A program made the position numbers and the translations under genes. Below the pieces are notes generated by a model. That model searched no databases and was not told the origin of the DNA. It saw only the letters and a program-made list of their open reading frames with translations. Of a DNA stretch of 64,000 nt, positions 34,775 through 44,978 are shown piece by piece; positions within the stretch are counted from its first letter, which is position 1; each line of letters opens with the position of its first letter. This DNA is from Salvator merianae. Taxonomy: Eukaryota; Chordata; Lepidosauria; Squamata; Teiidae. The stretch covers positions 76,341,345 to 76,405,344 of the forward strand of contig QVOM02000042.1 of assembly GCA_003586115.2 (NCBI GenBank), written 5' to 3'.

Positions 34775-35624
34775 GATATTTTATTTTTTAAAGCTACAGC
34801 AGTGCAAGAGCTGCCATTTCCTGCAGGGCTGCCGCTATTACACCGTCAAGGCTGATAAGGAAATATTTTGCCCTCAGTTTGTCACAAATGTGACCTTATT
34901 GCTCCAACTTGTCACAACATGTCTTTCAGCTGCTTAACCCATGACCTGTATATTGATTCCAGCTCCAGAGCAATGAGGATTCCTGTTGCCACTTGCAAGT
35001 GAGCAAGGTCATTCTGCGCTGTGCTGTAATTTTCCTCTGGAGCATTTGAAATGCTCGGAGAAAGGAAATCAGTGCTCCTCTGTTACTACAATTTCCTGAC
35101 TGATACCAAAATTTCTTCTTCTACATAAACAACTCAAGTGTCTTTGGATTTAATTCTAAGTATGCTTTTTAGAAATAAATCTTGTGATATGATGACCAGA
35201 TGACCAATTATTCCAGGGGGCAGTTCTCTGTTGCACTACTCTGTTAGAAGATGCCATTTGCTTGAAGGGTGCCCAGTCCAAGGGCATTTTAAAGTTCAAA
35301 AGAGGGAGAGATCCGAGGCCTTGAAGTTGTCCAGCTAACATATGGGCTGTATATGAACAGCTAGCCTCCTTCCCACTCTGCACTGTATGACTATTTAAAT
35401 ATAATAATTCTTTTAAGTGTCTACTCAGGAGTATAAATGTAACTGTGTGAGAAAGGTGCAAATGAGTTTGAGTGTGTGCTCAAATGGAAAAAGGCTGCTT
35501 TCTTGAAACCAAATCCAAGGAAAAGAAACGGGACTTTGGCAGAGGAATTTGGAAGAATAACTGCTGGTGCTCCAGTAAGTGTGTGGGGTGGATCTTCTGG
35601 GTTTTGGAGAATTTGTTGGGCACT
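34775..35624. other. Unassigned; possible conserved non-coding stretch at 34775-35110
   Basis: 34775-35110 lacks repeat features and frames, and is of even composition. It could be a conserved non-coding element, which only a cross-species alignment can show. 35111-35624 shows nothing. Confidence 0.25.
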
Positions 35625-35775
35625 TCATAGAATCATAGAATCATAGAGTTGGAAGGGACCTCCAGGGTCATCGAGTCCAACCCCCTGCTCAATGCAGGAT
35701 TCACTAAACCATCCCAGACAGATATCCATCCAGCCTTTCCTTGAAGACCTGCAGCGAAGGAAAGCCCACCACCTC

Positions 35776-36463
35776 GGGGCTTTTCGCACTGAGCTCGGTA
35801 GACCGTTCCCAGTAGTCGGCTTCGAACCGGAGAGGTTGGGGAATGCTCGGTGTCATTCACATTCCCGGCCAGCGGAACGGACCCGAAGCCGACCAGCAGA
35901 GGGAACAGTGCGAATGGTAGCCGCTAGTTCCGTACCCGCTTCGCACCCACTTCGTACCCGCTTTGCACCTTCGTACCCGCTTCGCACCTTCGCACCCACT
36001 TCGTACCCGCTTCACACCTTCGCACCCACTTCGCACCCGCTTCACACCTTCACACCCACTTCGTACCCAGAGGGCTGGTTACGAAGCCGGCTTCATACCG
36101 GCAGCTCGGTTACTCAGCCGAAAGGGCTATCCCGGGTACAAAGTTTCTTACCGGGTTATGAAGCAGCGGAGCGGGCTACGAAAACTTCGCACCCCGGATG
36201 CGAAGCAGCGGAGCACGCATGCGTAGCTGCAACAGCCACGCCCGACGCTGAGGCAAACTGTGCGAAAGCACCATGCCCGATCTTTGTTCCATCGCGCAGG
36301 TTGGGATGAAGACATCCTTTTTGTTGTCTTGCCTTATCCAGCTTCGGGTTCGAATCAGGTACGGAGTGGTTCGGATCGGGTGAGGCGCGCGCCCGTGGCA
36401 GTGCGAAAGCTCCGTTCCAGCGAGCGGACTGGAACGGTCTACCGCTACAGTGCGAAAAGGCCC
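35776..36463. mobile_element. CpG-rich MITE (688 bp) inserted in CR1
   Basis: Left end GGGGCTTTTCGCACTG, right end (reverse complement) GGGCCTTTTCGCACTG; the inverted repeats go on for about 35 bp (GGTAGACCGTTCC). Direct repeat CTC at 35773-35775 and 36464-36466. The empty site is known from the same CR1 family at 59739, where CCACCACCTCCTGTGG is uninterrupted. The interior has a minisatellite at 35925-36068 and unusually many intact CpGs, so this looks like a recent insertion. No transposase. Confidence 0.9.
35925..36068. repeat. Minisatellite of 10-11-bp units in the MITE
   Basis: Repeats of a CTTCGYACCC-type unit in variants (CTTCGCACCCA, CTTCGTACCCG, CTTCACACC). The TTCGCAC core is the same as in the MITE's own termini. 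Confidence 0.85.
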
Positions 36464-37863
36464 CTCCTGTGGTAACCTGTTCCAATGACTGATTGCCCTT
36501 AAGGTCAGAAAGTTTTTTCTAATATCTAGCCTGTATCTACTCCCTTGAAGTTTCATCCCATTGTATCTAGTCCTCCCTTCTTGTGCAATTGAGAATAGGG
36601 ACAATCCTTCTGCACTGTGACAGCCTTTCAGATACTTGAAAACAGCTATCATGTCTCTTCTCAGTCTTCTCTTCTGCAGGCTACACATTCCCAGGTCCTT
36701 TAACCATTCCTCGTAGGACATGGTTTGCAGACCACTCACCATTTTGGTTGCCCTTCTCTGAACTTGTTCCAGTTTGTCAATGTCTTTTTTAAATTGGGAT
36801 GCCCAGAACTGGACACAATACTTCAGATGAGGTCTGACCAAGGAAGAGTAAAGAGGGACAATTACTTCTCGTGATCTAGACTCTATACTCCTCTTGATAC
36901 AGCCCAGGATGGTATTTGCCTTTTTTGCAGCTGCATCACACTGTTGACTCATGTTTAATCTGTGATCTACTAGTACACCCAGATCTTTTTCACATGTGCT
37001 GCTGCTCAGCAAGATTGCTCCCATTCTGTATTGGATATTGTCATTTTTCTTACCCAGATGTAAAACTTTGCATTTCTCCCTGTTAAATGTCATTCTGTTA
37101 GTTTCAGTCCACTGTTCAAGTTTGTCCAAATCATTTTGAATCCTCTCCTTCTCCTCCCTAGTGTTAGCAGCCCCTCCAAGCTTTGTGTCATCTGCAGATT
37201 TGATCAGCGTCCCCTCGACTCCTTCATCCAGATCATTTATAAAAATGTTGAACAGCACTGGGCCCAAGACAGAGCCTTGTGGTACCCCACTCGAGACAGT
37301 CTTCCAATCGGATGTGAAACCATTTCTGACCACTCTTTGAGTACGATCTCTAAGCCAATTATGAATCCGCCTAACAGTTGTCCTGTCAATCCCATATTTG
37401 ATCATTTTTTTCAATAAGTATGGTATAAGACACCTTGTCAAATGCTTTGCTAAAGTCAAGATATACTATGTCCACAGCCTTTCCTTGATCCATCCATCCA
37501 GTAATTTTGTCGTAAAAGGAAATGAGATTAGTCTGGCACGACTTGCATGTTACAAATCCATGTTGGCTCTGGTTAATTACTGCATTCCCATCCAAGTGCT
37601 CCCATATATGCTGTTTAATTATTTGTTCAAGTATCTTGCCTGGTACTGAAGTCAGGCTCACAGGCCTGTAGTTGCCTGGGTCAGCCTTCTTTCCTTTTTT
37701 AAAGATAGGGACAACATTTGCCCTTCTCCAATCTTCTGGGACTTCTCCTGTTCTCCATGAGTTCTCAGATATCACAGAGAGTGGTTCAGCAATTATATCA
37801 GCTAATTCCTTCAGCAACCTAGGATGTAATTCATCTGGGCCTGGAGACTTGAATTCATTTAAG

Positions 37864-39306
37864 TTAGCTAAGTGTTTCCTCACCTTCTCCTTTGTCCATA
37901 CAGAGCCTTGATTCTCTTATTCCCTCAACAGCACAGTGAAGGCCAACTGATGTTTCCTTTCCTTTCTGAGAGAAAACAGATACAAAATAGGAGTTCAGAA
38001 GTTCTGCCTTCTGAATATCGTTTTTGACCAAATCACCCTTCTCATTTTGTAAAGGTCCTATACCTTCTTTGACTTTTCTTTTGCTTCTGACATACCCCCA
38101 AAACCCTTTTTTATTGTTTTTGGCCTCTCTTGCAATCCTCAATTCATTTTTAGTTTTAGCCTTTCTGACACTTATCCTGTAGTTCCTGCAGATTGCATTA
38201 TATTCTTCTTTTGATATGTCCCCCTCTTTCAATGTTTTAAACATTTCTTTTTTCCTTTTTAGCAAGTTATTAAGTTCAGGGTTCATCCACCCTGGTCTCT
38301 TTAGATGCTTGTCATTCTTTCTTCTTTTAGGAATTGTTAAAGATTGCGCCTCTAGAATCTCCTTTCTCAAAATTTCCCCTCCTTCCTGGACATTTCTGTC
38401 CTTTAAGACATCCAGCCAATGGATCCTTCCTACCCTCCTTCTGAGTCCATCAAAATCTGCTCCTCTGAAATCTAACCTTGAAGTCCGAGTCCTCTCAGAT
38501 CTTCCTCCTTTTGTTATCCAAAACTCAATGATAGCATGGTCACTGCCTCCCAGGGTCCCAGTCACCCTTACTTCCTCAACCATTTCCTCCCTGTTGGTAA
38601 GGATTAGGTCCAAGATAGCAGACCCCCTTGTTTTTTCCTCCATCCTTTGGAAAATGAAGTTATCTGCCAGAGAGGATAAGAATTTATTGGACCCGTGACT
38701 TTTGCCAGAGAGAGATTCCCAACAAATGTCCGGATAGTTAAAATCTCCCATAATCACTAGGTCGTGTTTCCCCGAGAGCTTGGCCATCTGATGTATAAAG
38801 AGTTCATCCAGATCTTCTGTTTGTCTAGGGGGTCTATAATAAACTCCTACAACAGTATCCTTTGTGTTGCTCTCTCCTTGTATTTTCACCCAAATGGTTT
38901 CTACAGAGCTTCCATTATCTGAAAGATAAATCTCTGTGGTGGTATATATTTTCCTTACATACAATGCAACACCTCCTCCCCTTTTATTAAGCCTGTTTTT
39001 TTTAAATAAGTTGTATCCTTCGAGCTCTGTGTTCCAATCATGCGTATTATCCCACCAAGTTTCAGTTATGCCTATGATATCATATTTATTTTCCTGTGCT
39101 AGGATTTCCAGTTCTCCTTGTTTGTTTCCCATGCTCTGCACATTAGTATAGAAACATTTTAGTTTGCGACAAATGTCTCTTACAGGCTTGACTCCTCTAG
39201 TTTCCTTCCAAACTGTTTGTCTTTGTTCCTTCCTTTCATTTCTGGTAGCAAGATCCTTATCTGTATTTATTAGCTGCTTATCTTTCTCTGGACTTTTACT
39301 TACCAT
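37864..39306 (-). pseudogene. CR1 ORF2, APE-type endonuclease part
   Basis: Open for 480 codons. APE endonuclease active-site blocks are all present: ITETWW at about residues 80-85 (catalytic Glu), YYRPPRQ at 156-162, MGDFNYPDI at 186-194 (Asp and Asn), LILTN near 243 and SDH at 255-257. A linker (KRRKNDKHLKRPGWMNPELN) and the segment up to FVSVFSQKG follow. The enzyme nicks target DNA to prime reverse transcription. The frame runs past a 1-nt shift near 37905 that separates it from the RT frame, so the real ORF2 is joined to the next entry. The domain looks catalytically complete. Confidence 0.85.
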
Positions 39307-39317
39307 CCCCTTTCGCC

Positions 39318-40162
39318 CTAGTTCAAAGCTCTCCTGATGAGTGCAGCCAGTCTCCTGCCAAATATGTGCTTTCCTGTCTTTGTAAGATGGAGCCCATCTC
39401 TTGCAAGGAGTCCATCATATAAGTAGTTTGGTCCATGGTCTAGAAATCCAAATCCTTGCTGGTAGCACCATCGACGTAGCCAGTTGTTTACCTGTAGAAT
39501 CCTTCTCCATCTTCCTGTTCCATGGCCATTCACTGGGAGGATAGAAGAGAAGACAACTTGCGCTCCCAGTTCCTTCACTTTACTGCCTAGGTCTTCAAAG
39601 TCTCTGCAGATAGCTTCAAAGTTCCTTCCTGCGGTGTCATTTGTTCCTACATGTATTACTAGGAATGGGTAATAGTCTGTAGGATTGTAAAATCTTGGCA
39701 GCCTCTTGGTTACATCTTTGATTCATGCACCAGGAAGGCAACACACTTCTCTTGAGGTCATGTCAGATCTGCAGACAGCTGCCTCTGTACCCCTCAATAA
39801 GTAATCCTCCACAACCACCACTCTCCTATTCTTCTTCACAGCATCTCTTTTTGGGGGGGGGGGTGTTCAAAAGGTTTCATATTGCACACCAAATCTTTCT
39901 GAACTTCCTGATTGTTCTCCTCTGTGAGAGCCTGGTACTGGTTTTCAAGCTGTACAGTTGCTGACTCTCTCCTTATCCTCTTGCTTCTTTTGGTCACACA
40001 CTTCCATTCCTCAGCTTCCACAGGTTCTCTGATGTTGTGTTCTCTATGATCATTTTGAAGTGCTTCTTCCATTCTATCCAGGAAGTTCTCCTTCTCCCTA
40101 ATGAGCTTCAAAGTAGCCACTCTCTCCTCAAGTTCTTGCACTTTCTCTTCCAGCAAAGACAC
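39318..40162 (-). pseudogene. CR1 ORF1 (coiled coil plus esterase-like domain), broken
   Basis: The N-terminal part (40162-39866) has a heptad-rich coiled coil, LLEEKVQELEERVATLKL, then a basic stretch KRSKRIRRE. The C-terminal part has LVIHVGTNDTAGRNFEAI and ends with VFSSILPVNGHGTGRW, GFLDHGPNYLYDGLLARDGL and HLTKTGKHIFGRRLAALI: an SGNH-esterase-like fold with GTND and DGLHLT blocks, as in CR1 ORF1 proteins that bind RNA. Two visible breaks: a run of 11 G at 39853-39863 shifts the frame, and a TGA at 39723-39725 stands where CGA (Arg) is likely. About 280 codons in total, normal for CR1. Confidence 0.82.
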
Positions 40163-40367
40163 AAGCTTGCATTTTGTGGCAGGTATAATTAGGGTTCTCT
40201 TCCGGTAGAAGTATCATCATATTACACTCCTTGCAGCTAACTCCAAAGCTTCTCTGGTTGGCATCCTCTTGCAAGATATTAAACAGTACAGAGTACTTCT
40301 GGTGTTCTTTAACTAAAAATTTAATCTAGAAACTAAAAAAACAACAAAAAAATTGCACACCATTAGG

Positions 40368-40592
40368 ATGCTTGCTCACAGGTTTCCTCCCAGCTACCTT
40401 CTACCCAGTGACCTCTTCACTTGCAGTGTCTTCTCACCTCCTCCCAGAATGCACTGGGAATATGCAGATTAGCCCTGGAGCTCAGATGCTTGCTCACTGG
40501 TTTCCTCCCAGCTACCTTCCTCCCGGCAACCTCTACACTCGCAGTGACTTCCCGCCTCCTCCCAGAATGCACTGGAAATATGCAGATTAGCT
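40368..40592 (-). promoter_or_regulatory. CR1 5' UTR with two tandem ~118-bp monomers (putative promoter)
   Basis: Units at 40368-40473 and 40486-40592 share GATGCTTGCTCAC, GGTTTCCTCCCAGCTACCTT, CCTCCTCCCAGAATGCACTG and AATATGCAGATTAG, spaced 118 bp. They lie upstream of ORF1 on the minus strand. Tandem monomers carrying the internal promoter are known for other LINEs (mouse L1), so a promoter role is likely by analogy, not proven. Second unit has more CpGs. Confidence 0.6.
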
Positions 40593-40690
40593 GCTAAAGC
40601 CAGGCTGTTTTCTAAGCTAGCCTGAGCATATGGTTTGAGGGAGGAAGGATTTGCAGTTGCTGCTGATTCAGAGGAGAGGCCCACATGCCT

Positions 40691-40825
40691 AATGGCCTAT
40701 ATAGTAACAAAAAGTAAAAATAATTTAAAGTAAAATAATTTAAATAGTAACAAAAAGTCCAACAATAACTAAAATATTTTTTTTAAGTAAAATAATTTAA
40801 ATAGTAGCAAAATAATTTAAAAGTC
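40691..40825. other. AT-rich A/T tract between two LINEs
   Basis: Repeated TAGTAACAAAAAGT and AAATAATTTAAA strings. Probably a simple-sequence junction between the CR1 5' end and the next element. Confidence 0.5.
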
Positions 40826-41616
40826 ATGCAGGGCTTTCTAGTGTTTTGTATCATGTGTCATATGTATGACTATCTTCCTGCCAGGCAGAAATCATGGATG
40901 GGCGTTTGGTGTAATGAGTTCCTGGCTCTCAGGGAATGGGTTTCTTCCCTTGAAGCCAAGATAGCTGATCTGCAGAAGCAGAGAGAAAGAGATGGGTATG
41001 AGGATGAAACCTTCAGGGTTGCAGTAGAAACATCCCACTCCTTGATAGACATCCCTCCAACTGCTTTGGAGAGAGCAGGCAGGGAGGACATCAGGCTGAG
41101 GAAGAAAGACAAGCTCCCTTAGTTGTGACTTCTTCCTTAGAGGATGTGCCTATATCATCTTGCACTGAGGATACTTCTCCATGGGTTCCAGGAGGGAGTT
41201 GTCTCATAGAGAGAGATTCAGTTTTTAGAAATATGGAGAGAAGGGTTTGTGATGAGCGTGTTGGCCACATGGTGATTTACCTGCCAGGTGCAAAAGTTAC
41301 AGACATCACACAGCATCTAGACAGGTTGGCAGACAGTGCGGGGGAGAAGCCAGCAATCATGATACATGGCGGTACCTCTGACATTGGGAAAGGGAAGTGG
41401 GGAGTTCCTGAAGCCAAATTTAAGTCGTTAAGTAGAAGACTGAAGTCCAGGAACTTAAGGTTGCATTATCAGAAATGCTACCTCTTCCATGCACATAGCC
41501 AGCTAGACAGGCAGAGCTCAGGAGCAGTGGTCAAGAGAAAGGGTTTAGATTTGTTAGGAACTGAGGAAGATTTTGGGACAAGTCAAACCGATATACAAGA
41601 GATGGATTCCACTTGA
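40826..41616 (+). pseudogene. CR1-like ORF1 remnant (coiled coil, esterase-like domain)
   Basis: The first open part (to 41122) has a short coiled coil, VSSLEAKIADLQKQRERDGY. The second (41125-41616) has MVIYLPGAKVTDITQHLDRL, then IMIHGGTSDIGKGKW (for the GTND block, here GTSD) and FKSLSRRLKSRNLRLHYQKC, the SGNH-esterase-like part of CR1 ORF1. It is stop- and frame-broken after 41500. Confidence 0.72.
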
Positions 41617-41889
41617 ACCAAGATGGAATCAGATTGCTGGCACTTAATACTAAAAAGGTTGCAGAGCAACTTTTAAACTGGTTCTGGGGAAAAGCTGACA
41701 GGAACTGGACAGCATCCGGTTCAGGAAAGTGTACATTTGCGTGAGGAGGGTTGGAATTATGCCCATAGTACTGAGCTGAGTGAGGAACCCATCAATAATA
41801 TTCTAGCAGAAAGATGTTAGAAGCAGTCTAAGAATTCACATGATATTACAGGACTGAGCTTGCACCGGAGGAGTGCATACAAATGTCTA

Positions 41890-42694
41890 TAAGCAAATAC
41901 CAGAGGCCTCCAAGCAAAAATAGACAAGTTGGAATGTCTGGTGATAGATTAAAAAAAAATGATATTATTGGCATAACTAAAAACCAATGGGATACAGTTA
42001 TCTCTGGTTACAAACTGTACAGAAAGAAAAAGAAAGGGTGAATTGGAGGTCACATAGCCTTGGAAATTAAAAAAGAGATAGAATCTTATGAACTGGAATA
42101 TCTAGGTGAATCAGAGCCATCCACAGAAGCATCATGAGTAAGAATACCACACCAGAAAGCAAGTCTTTTATGGGAGACCCACTATCATCCTCCTAACCAA
42201 ATTTCTGGAAGTGATTAGCATTTGGAAAATGAGGTAGAAGAGGCATCCAAAAAGGAAAGGGGAATTACGGTGAGGGACTTCATAGATTAGATGAACTCGT
42301 TCAACCCATGGGAGAGAGAGAAAATTCCTCGACATGATAAATGATTGTCTTCTAGAGCAGATAGTTGTAGAACCAACCAGGGGAAAGGGATCCTGGACTT
42401 AATCCTAAATAATGCTGGTGCATGATATCACTATAAATGATCCAATAGGGAACAATGACCACAATGTGATAACTTTCAACAATAGACAGAAAGAGATAAT
42501 TACAGAGGGCCCAGAAATTACAGAAAGACTAGATGAATTCTTTCCCTCTGTTTTCACAGGGGAAGACAGAAGGCAAGTACTTGCAGCTGGGCCAATCTCT
42601 TCAAGGAGGGAGTCAGAAGCATTAAATTGGACAAAGGTAACCAGGGAGGAGGTCCTCACTCATCTTAATAAACTAAATGCTAACAAATCATCTA
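41890..42694 (+). pseudogene. CR1-like endonuclease and start of RT, degraded
   Basis: Readable blocks: DIIGITKNQWDTVISGYKLY (for ITETWW), RDFID (for GDFN), QIVVEPTRGKG-like and HNVITFNNRQKEIITEGPE, then FTGEDRRQVLAAGPISSRRE, SEALNWTKVTREEVLTHLNK, the RT N-terminus. Both catalytic blocks of the endonuclease are damaged, with frameshifts. Confidence 0.7.
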
Positions 42695-43151
42695 TTATAC
42701 CTATAAACTGATGGGGGCTGTGAAAAAACAAATTCAGTGCTATGGGTAATTAGGAAAGGAATAGAAAATAAGTTGGCAAGCATCATTGTGCCTCTTTATA
42801 AATCCATGGTGAGGATACATTTGGAATATTGAGTACAATTCTGGTCATCACAACTGGGAAAGGATATTGCGTAATTGAAAAAAATGCAGAAAAAAGCAAC
42901 CAGAATGATCAAGGGGTTGGAGTTCCTCCCTTCTGAAATCAGGTTGCAACATCTAGGCCTCTACAGTCTTCAAAGATGGCATTTAAGAGGCAACCTGATT
43001 GACATATATAAAATCATGCATGGTGTGGAAAAGGAGGATTGAGAAAAATTATTTTCTTTATTGCTTAACACTAGAACTAGAGGAGGCACGCTATGAACCT
43101 GATGAGCAGGAGAGTTAGAACCAACAAGGGGAAGTATTTTTTTCACCCAGA

Positions 43152-44708
43152 GGGTGTGGTCTGACATCATAGATTTAATCCATATCAGAAGAGTATGAGG
43201 ACTGAGTTTGTCTTCCGATTGTTCCCATATTTGCATTTTAACATGGACTCAATTAGAACTTGCTCATTCTCACACAGATATTTCCCGTGCATGGCATGGG
43301 AAAACCATACTTTTTCTACCTCCACCTCTTACCAAATCCCCTTCCCTGTGCAGTCAGTGATTGGCTGGAGTCCCAGCATTCAAATACTGATTTCACAGAG
43401 GTGGGCAAGTCAAGCTTCATCCTCCATATGTCCCCGCTGCCATCACAAAACATGGATTCACTTGGCAGCATTACTAGTCATTTGCCATTTGTTTCTTCTC
43501 CCCCTCCAGCCTGTATCTACGCAAACAGAACTTTAATACCACATGTACTGCACAATAAAGCTTCTTAAATGGCAGGTGGCAATTTCTTCTCCGTTGCAAT
43601 TGCATTTTTGCGCTATTGCGCAATTTAAGAGTAGACCAAAAGCACAGAGAGGCTGTGAAGAGGGGAAAACATGGTGGGGCTCCATTATTGTGATAGTGTA
43701 GTTAATGCCAGGAAATAGACTCTGGTCACCTCCCCTCAAGACATCCACAGAGGCATGTGTCTCATGATGTAACTGTGCGGTGCTAACAGCAAAATGGATA
43801 CTGAGTGGGTTCTTTTTTGGGGCAAGAAGACTGCACCCCCAAATAGTGTTTTGAATTAAAACACTCTCAGTGTTTTGAATTAAAACACTCTCATGGTGGC
43901 AAACATCAAACATGTCCACCCCCTGAAAGTGCTCAAGATCAGGAGCTGTGTTTAAACTTGCCTTGCCTTAATGATGCTGTTCTGCTGCCGCATTTTTGTG
44001 CTAAAGTGAGGGAAAGGCTCCCCAGACTGTGGAAGAAGGGGGAGCAACCAGGACCAAGGGATGCATTTTGGAACTGCCGACTCCACCCCAGCCCACTGTT
44101 ATCTCCAGCTGGCCAGCTGGCCGTGGTACCCAACCTTCCTAGGATGTAGCCCGCAGCAAACTGTGTCGCTGCCTGAAGTATTGTAGCACTGTGGCAGTTT
44201 TGCGCAAAACTTCATAAACCTAGAAGAGCTCTGTTTTTTTGGTTTAATCAGCAGACAGAAGTGGAGGAAGCCTTTAATTTCTTCCTGGCAGTGCCGAATA
44301 GATGATAGAGGAGGAGAAAGAACCACAGATTGGCGAAGTAAAATAGAGGACGGCTTTCTTTTCTCCTGGCAGTGGTGGAAGGGGGGCTAACAGAGGTGGA
44401 AGGAACTACTGTGCTTCCTGCCCACCCACAAAGTCTGTCAGTGGACAGCAGGAAATGGGGAGCCCTCCCTCTGGATGCCCTCAAAAGAGTACGGTCCCTC
44501 CCAAAAAGTCTCCTTCCATGTTCTCACATCACAAAGTCAAGCAAGCTAGTGATCTAGAATAGCTTGAGAACTCATTAAATCTGAATACAAAGTAGTCCAG
44601 ATTTCACCAATTTAATCCAGAAAAACTATGGAAAAGCAAGATTGTGTTGGGCCAGTAGGAATTGAAGACGGACTGTAAACTGATTAAATGCTGTGTTGGA
44701 ACATGCCC
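43152..44708. mobile_element. MITE family A, copy 2 (1.56 kb)
   Basis: Starts GGGTGTGGTCTGACA and ends (reverse complement) GGGCATGTTCCAACA, direct repeat AGA at 43149-43151 and 44709-44711, and interrupts the CR1-like ORF2. It aligns with 6142-7245 throughout, but is longer: extra blocks lie near 43710-43790 and 43840-44225. Most CpGs of copy 1 are TG or CA here (for example CTCGTTCCCACA against CTCATTCTCACA). Older copy. Confidence 0.82.
43845..43892. repeat. Tandem 24-bp duplication of a palindromic unit
   Basis: AGTGTTTTGAATTAAAACAC(TCTC) occurs twice, back to back; each unit is nearly self-complementary. Found in MITE A copy 2 only. Confidence 0.85.
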
Positions 44709-44978
44709 AGAGTGTCACCAATCTTATTTACTACCAGAAGATGTGGTGGCAGCAAACAGCCTGAATAGCTTTAAGAAAAGATTAGACAAATTCATGGAGG
44801 ATAGGTGTATCAATGACTACTAAAACTGATGTCTATATAGTTCTTCCAGGTTGGAGAGACAGACAGGATGCCTCAAAAGTCATTTGCAGGAAATAGACAG
44901 CTGTTGAAGATTTTGCCTTTCTTTTCTGTTTGTTAATGCCCAGAAGCAATTGGCAGACCACTATGTTCTTCTGTTTTA

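Larger units (their letters stand above)
35690..37883 (-). pseudogene. CR1 ORF2, reverse transcriptase part, frameshifted and interrupted
   Basis: 37883-37386 encodes fingers and motif A: ANVVPIFKKGKKADPGNYRP, HGFVTCKSCQTNL and VYLDFSKAFDKVS (catalytic Asp). A frame change in the A7 run near 37400 leads into 37459-36464: TVSSGVPQGSVLGPVLFN, then SADDTKLGG (motif C, usually FADD, here Phe to Ser with both Asp kept), KDLGVLVDHRLNMSQQCD and [23 protein letters not shown] thumb, to RAISHWNRLPQE. A MITE at 35776-36463 cuts off the last ~25 residues (RLDGYLSGMV). The open frame from 36463 to 36176 lies in the MITE and is not part of the protein. Confidence 0.85.
35625..40690 (-). mobile_element. 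Near full-length CR1 LINE with nested MITE
   Basis: Minus-strand element, about 4.4 kb after removing a 688-bp MITE (35776-36463), which matches the usual CR1 size of about 4.5 kb. Order 5' to 3': 5' UTR with two tandem monomers (40592-40368), ORF1 (40162-39318), ORF2 endonuclease (39306-37864), ORF2 reverse transcriptase (37883-35690) and 3' UTR ending in repeated ATTCTATG units at 35625-35648. It is broken by a few frameshifts and stops, so it is probably not mobile. The 5' boundary is approximate. 28092 and 59594 are truncated members of the same family. Confidence 0.9.
42720..44822 (+). pseudogene. CR1-like ORF2 C-terminus, split by MITE
   Basis: 42720-43148 aligns with 198-633 of the first element (IVPLYKSMVRIHLEY, LEFLPSEIRLQHLGLY, FFTQR), and 44712-44822 continues after the MITE with LLPEDVVAANSLNSFKKRLD and FMEDRCINDY. 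Several stops and a 90-bp deletion at 42717. Confidence 0.75.
40826..44978 (+). mobile_element. CR1-like LINE (family of 1-957), internally deleted, with nested MITE
   Basis: Plus-strand relative of the 1-957 element. Order: ORF1 remnant (40826-41616), endonuclease remnant (41890-42480), start of RT (42480-42694), then a jump into the C-terminal region at 42694-42720 (shared microhomology ATTATACCTATAAACTGATG), thumb (42720-43148), MITE family A copy 2 (43152-44708), last ORF2 codons (44712-44822) and a shortened 3' UTR to 44978. Many stops. The RT palm is missing. Confidence 0.8.

Noticed and set aside
35692..36309. 205-codon plus-strand frame with SHPLRTF repeats
   Set aside because: It is the CR1 3' end in antisense plus the MITE minisatellite; the repeats reflect DNA repeats, not a protein.
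36176..36463. C-terminal extension of the CR1 RT frame
   Set aside because: This part lies inside the inserted MITE; the CR1 C-terminus is at 35690-35775.
40469..40684. 71-codon minus-strand frame upstream of CR1 ORF1
   Set aside because: It overlaps the tandem 5' UTR monomers and has no domain.
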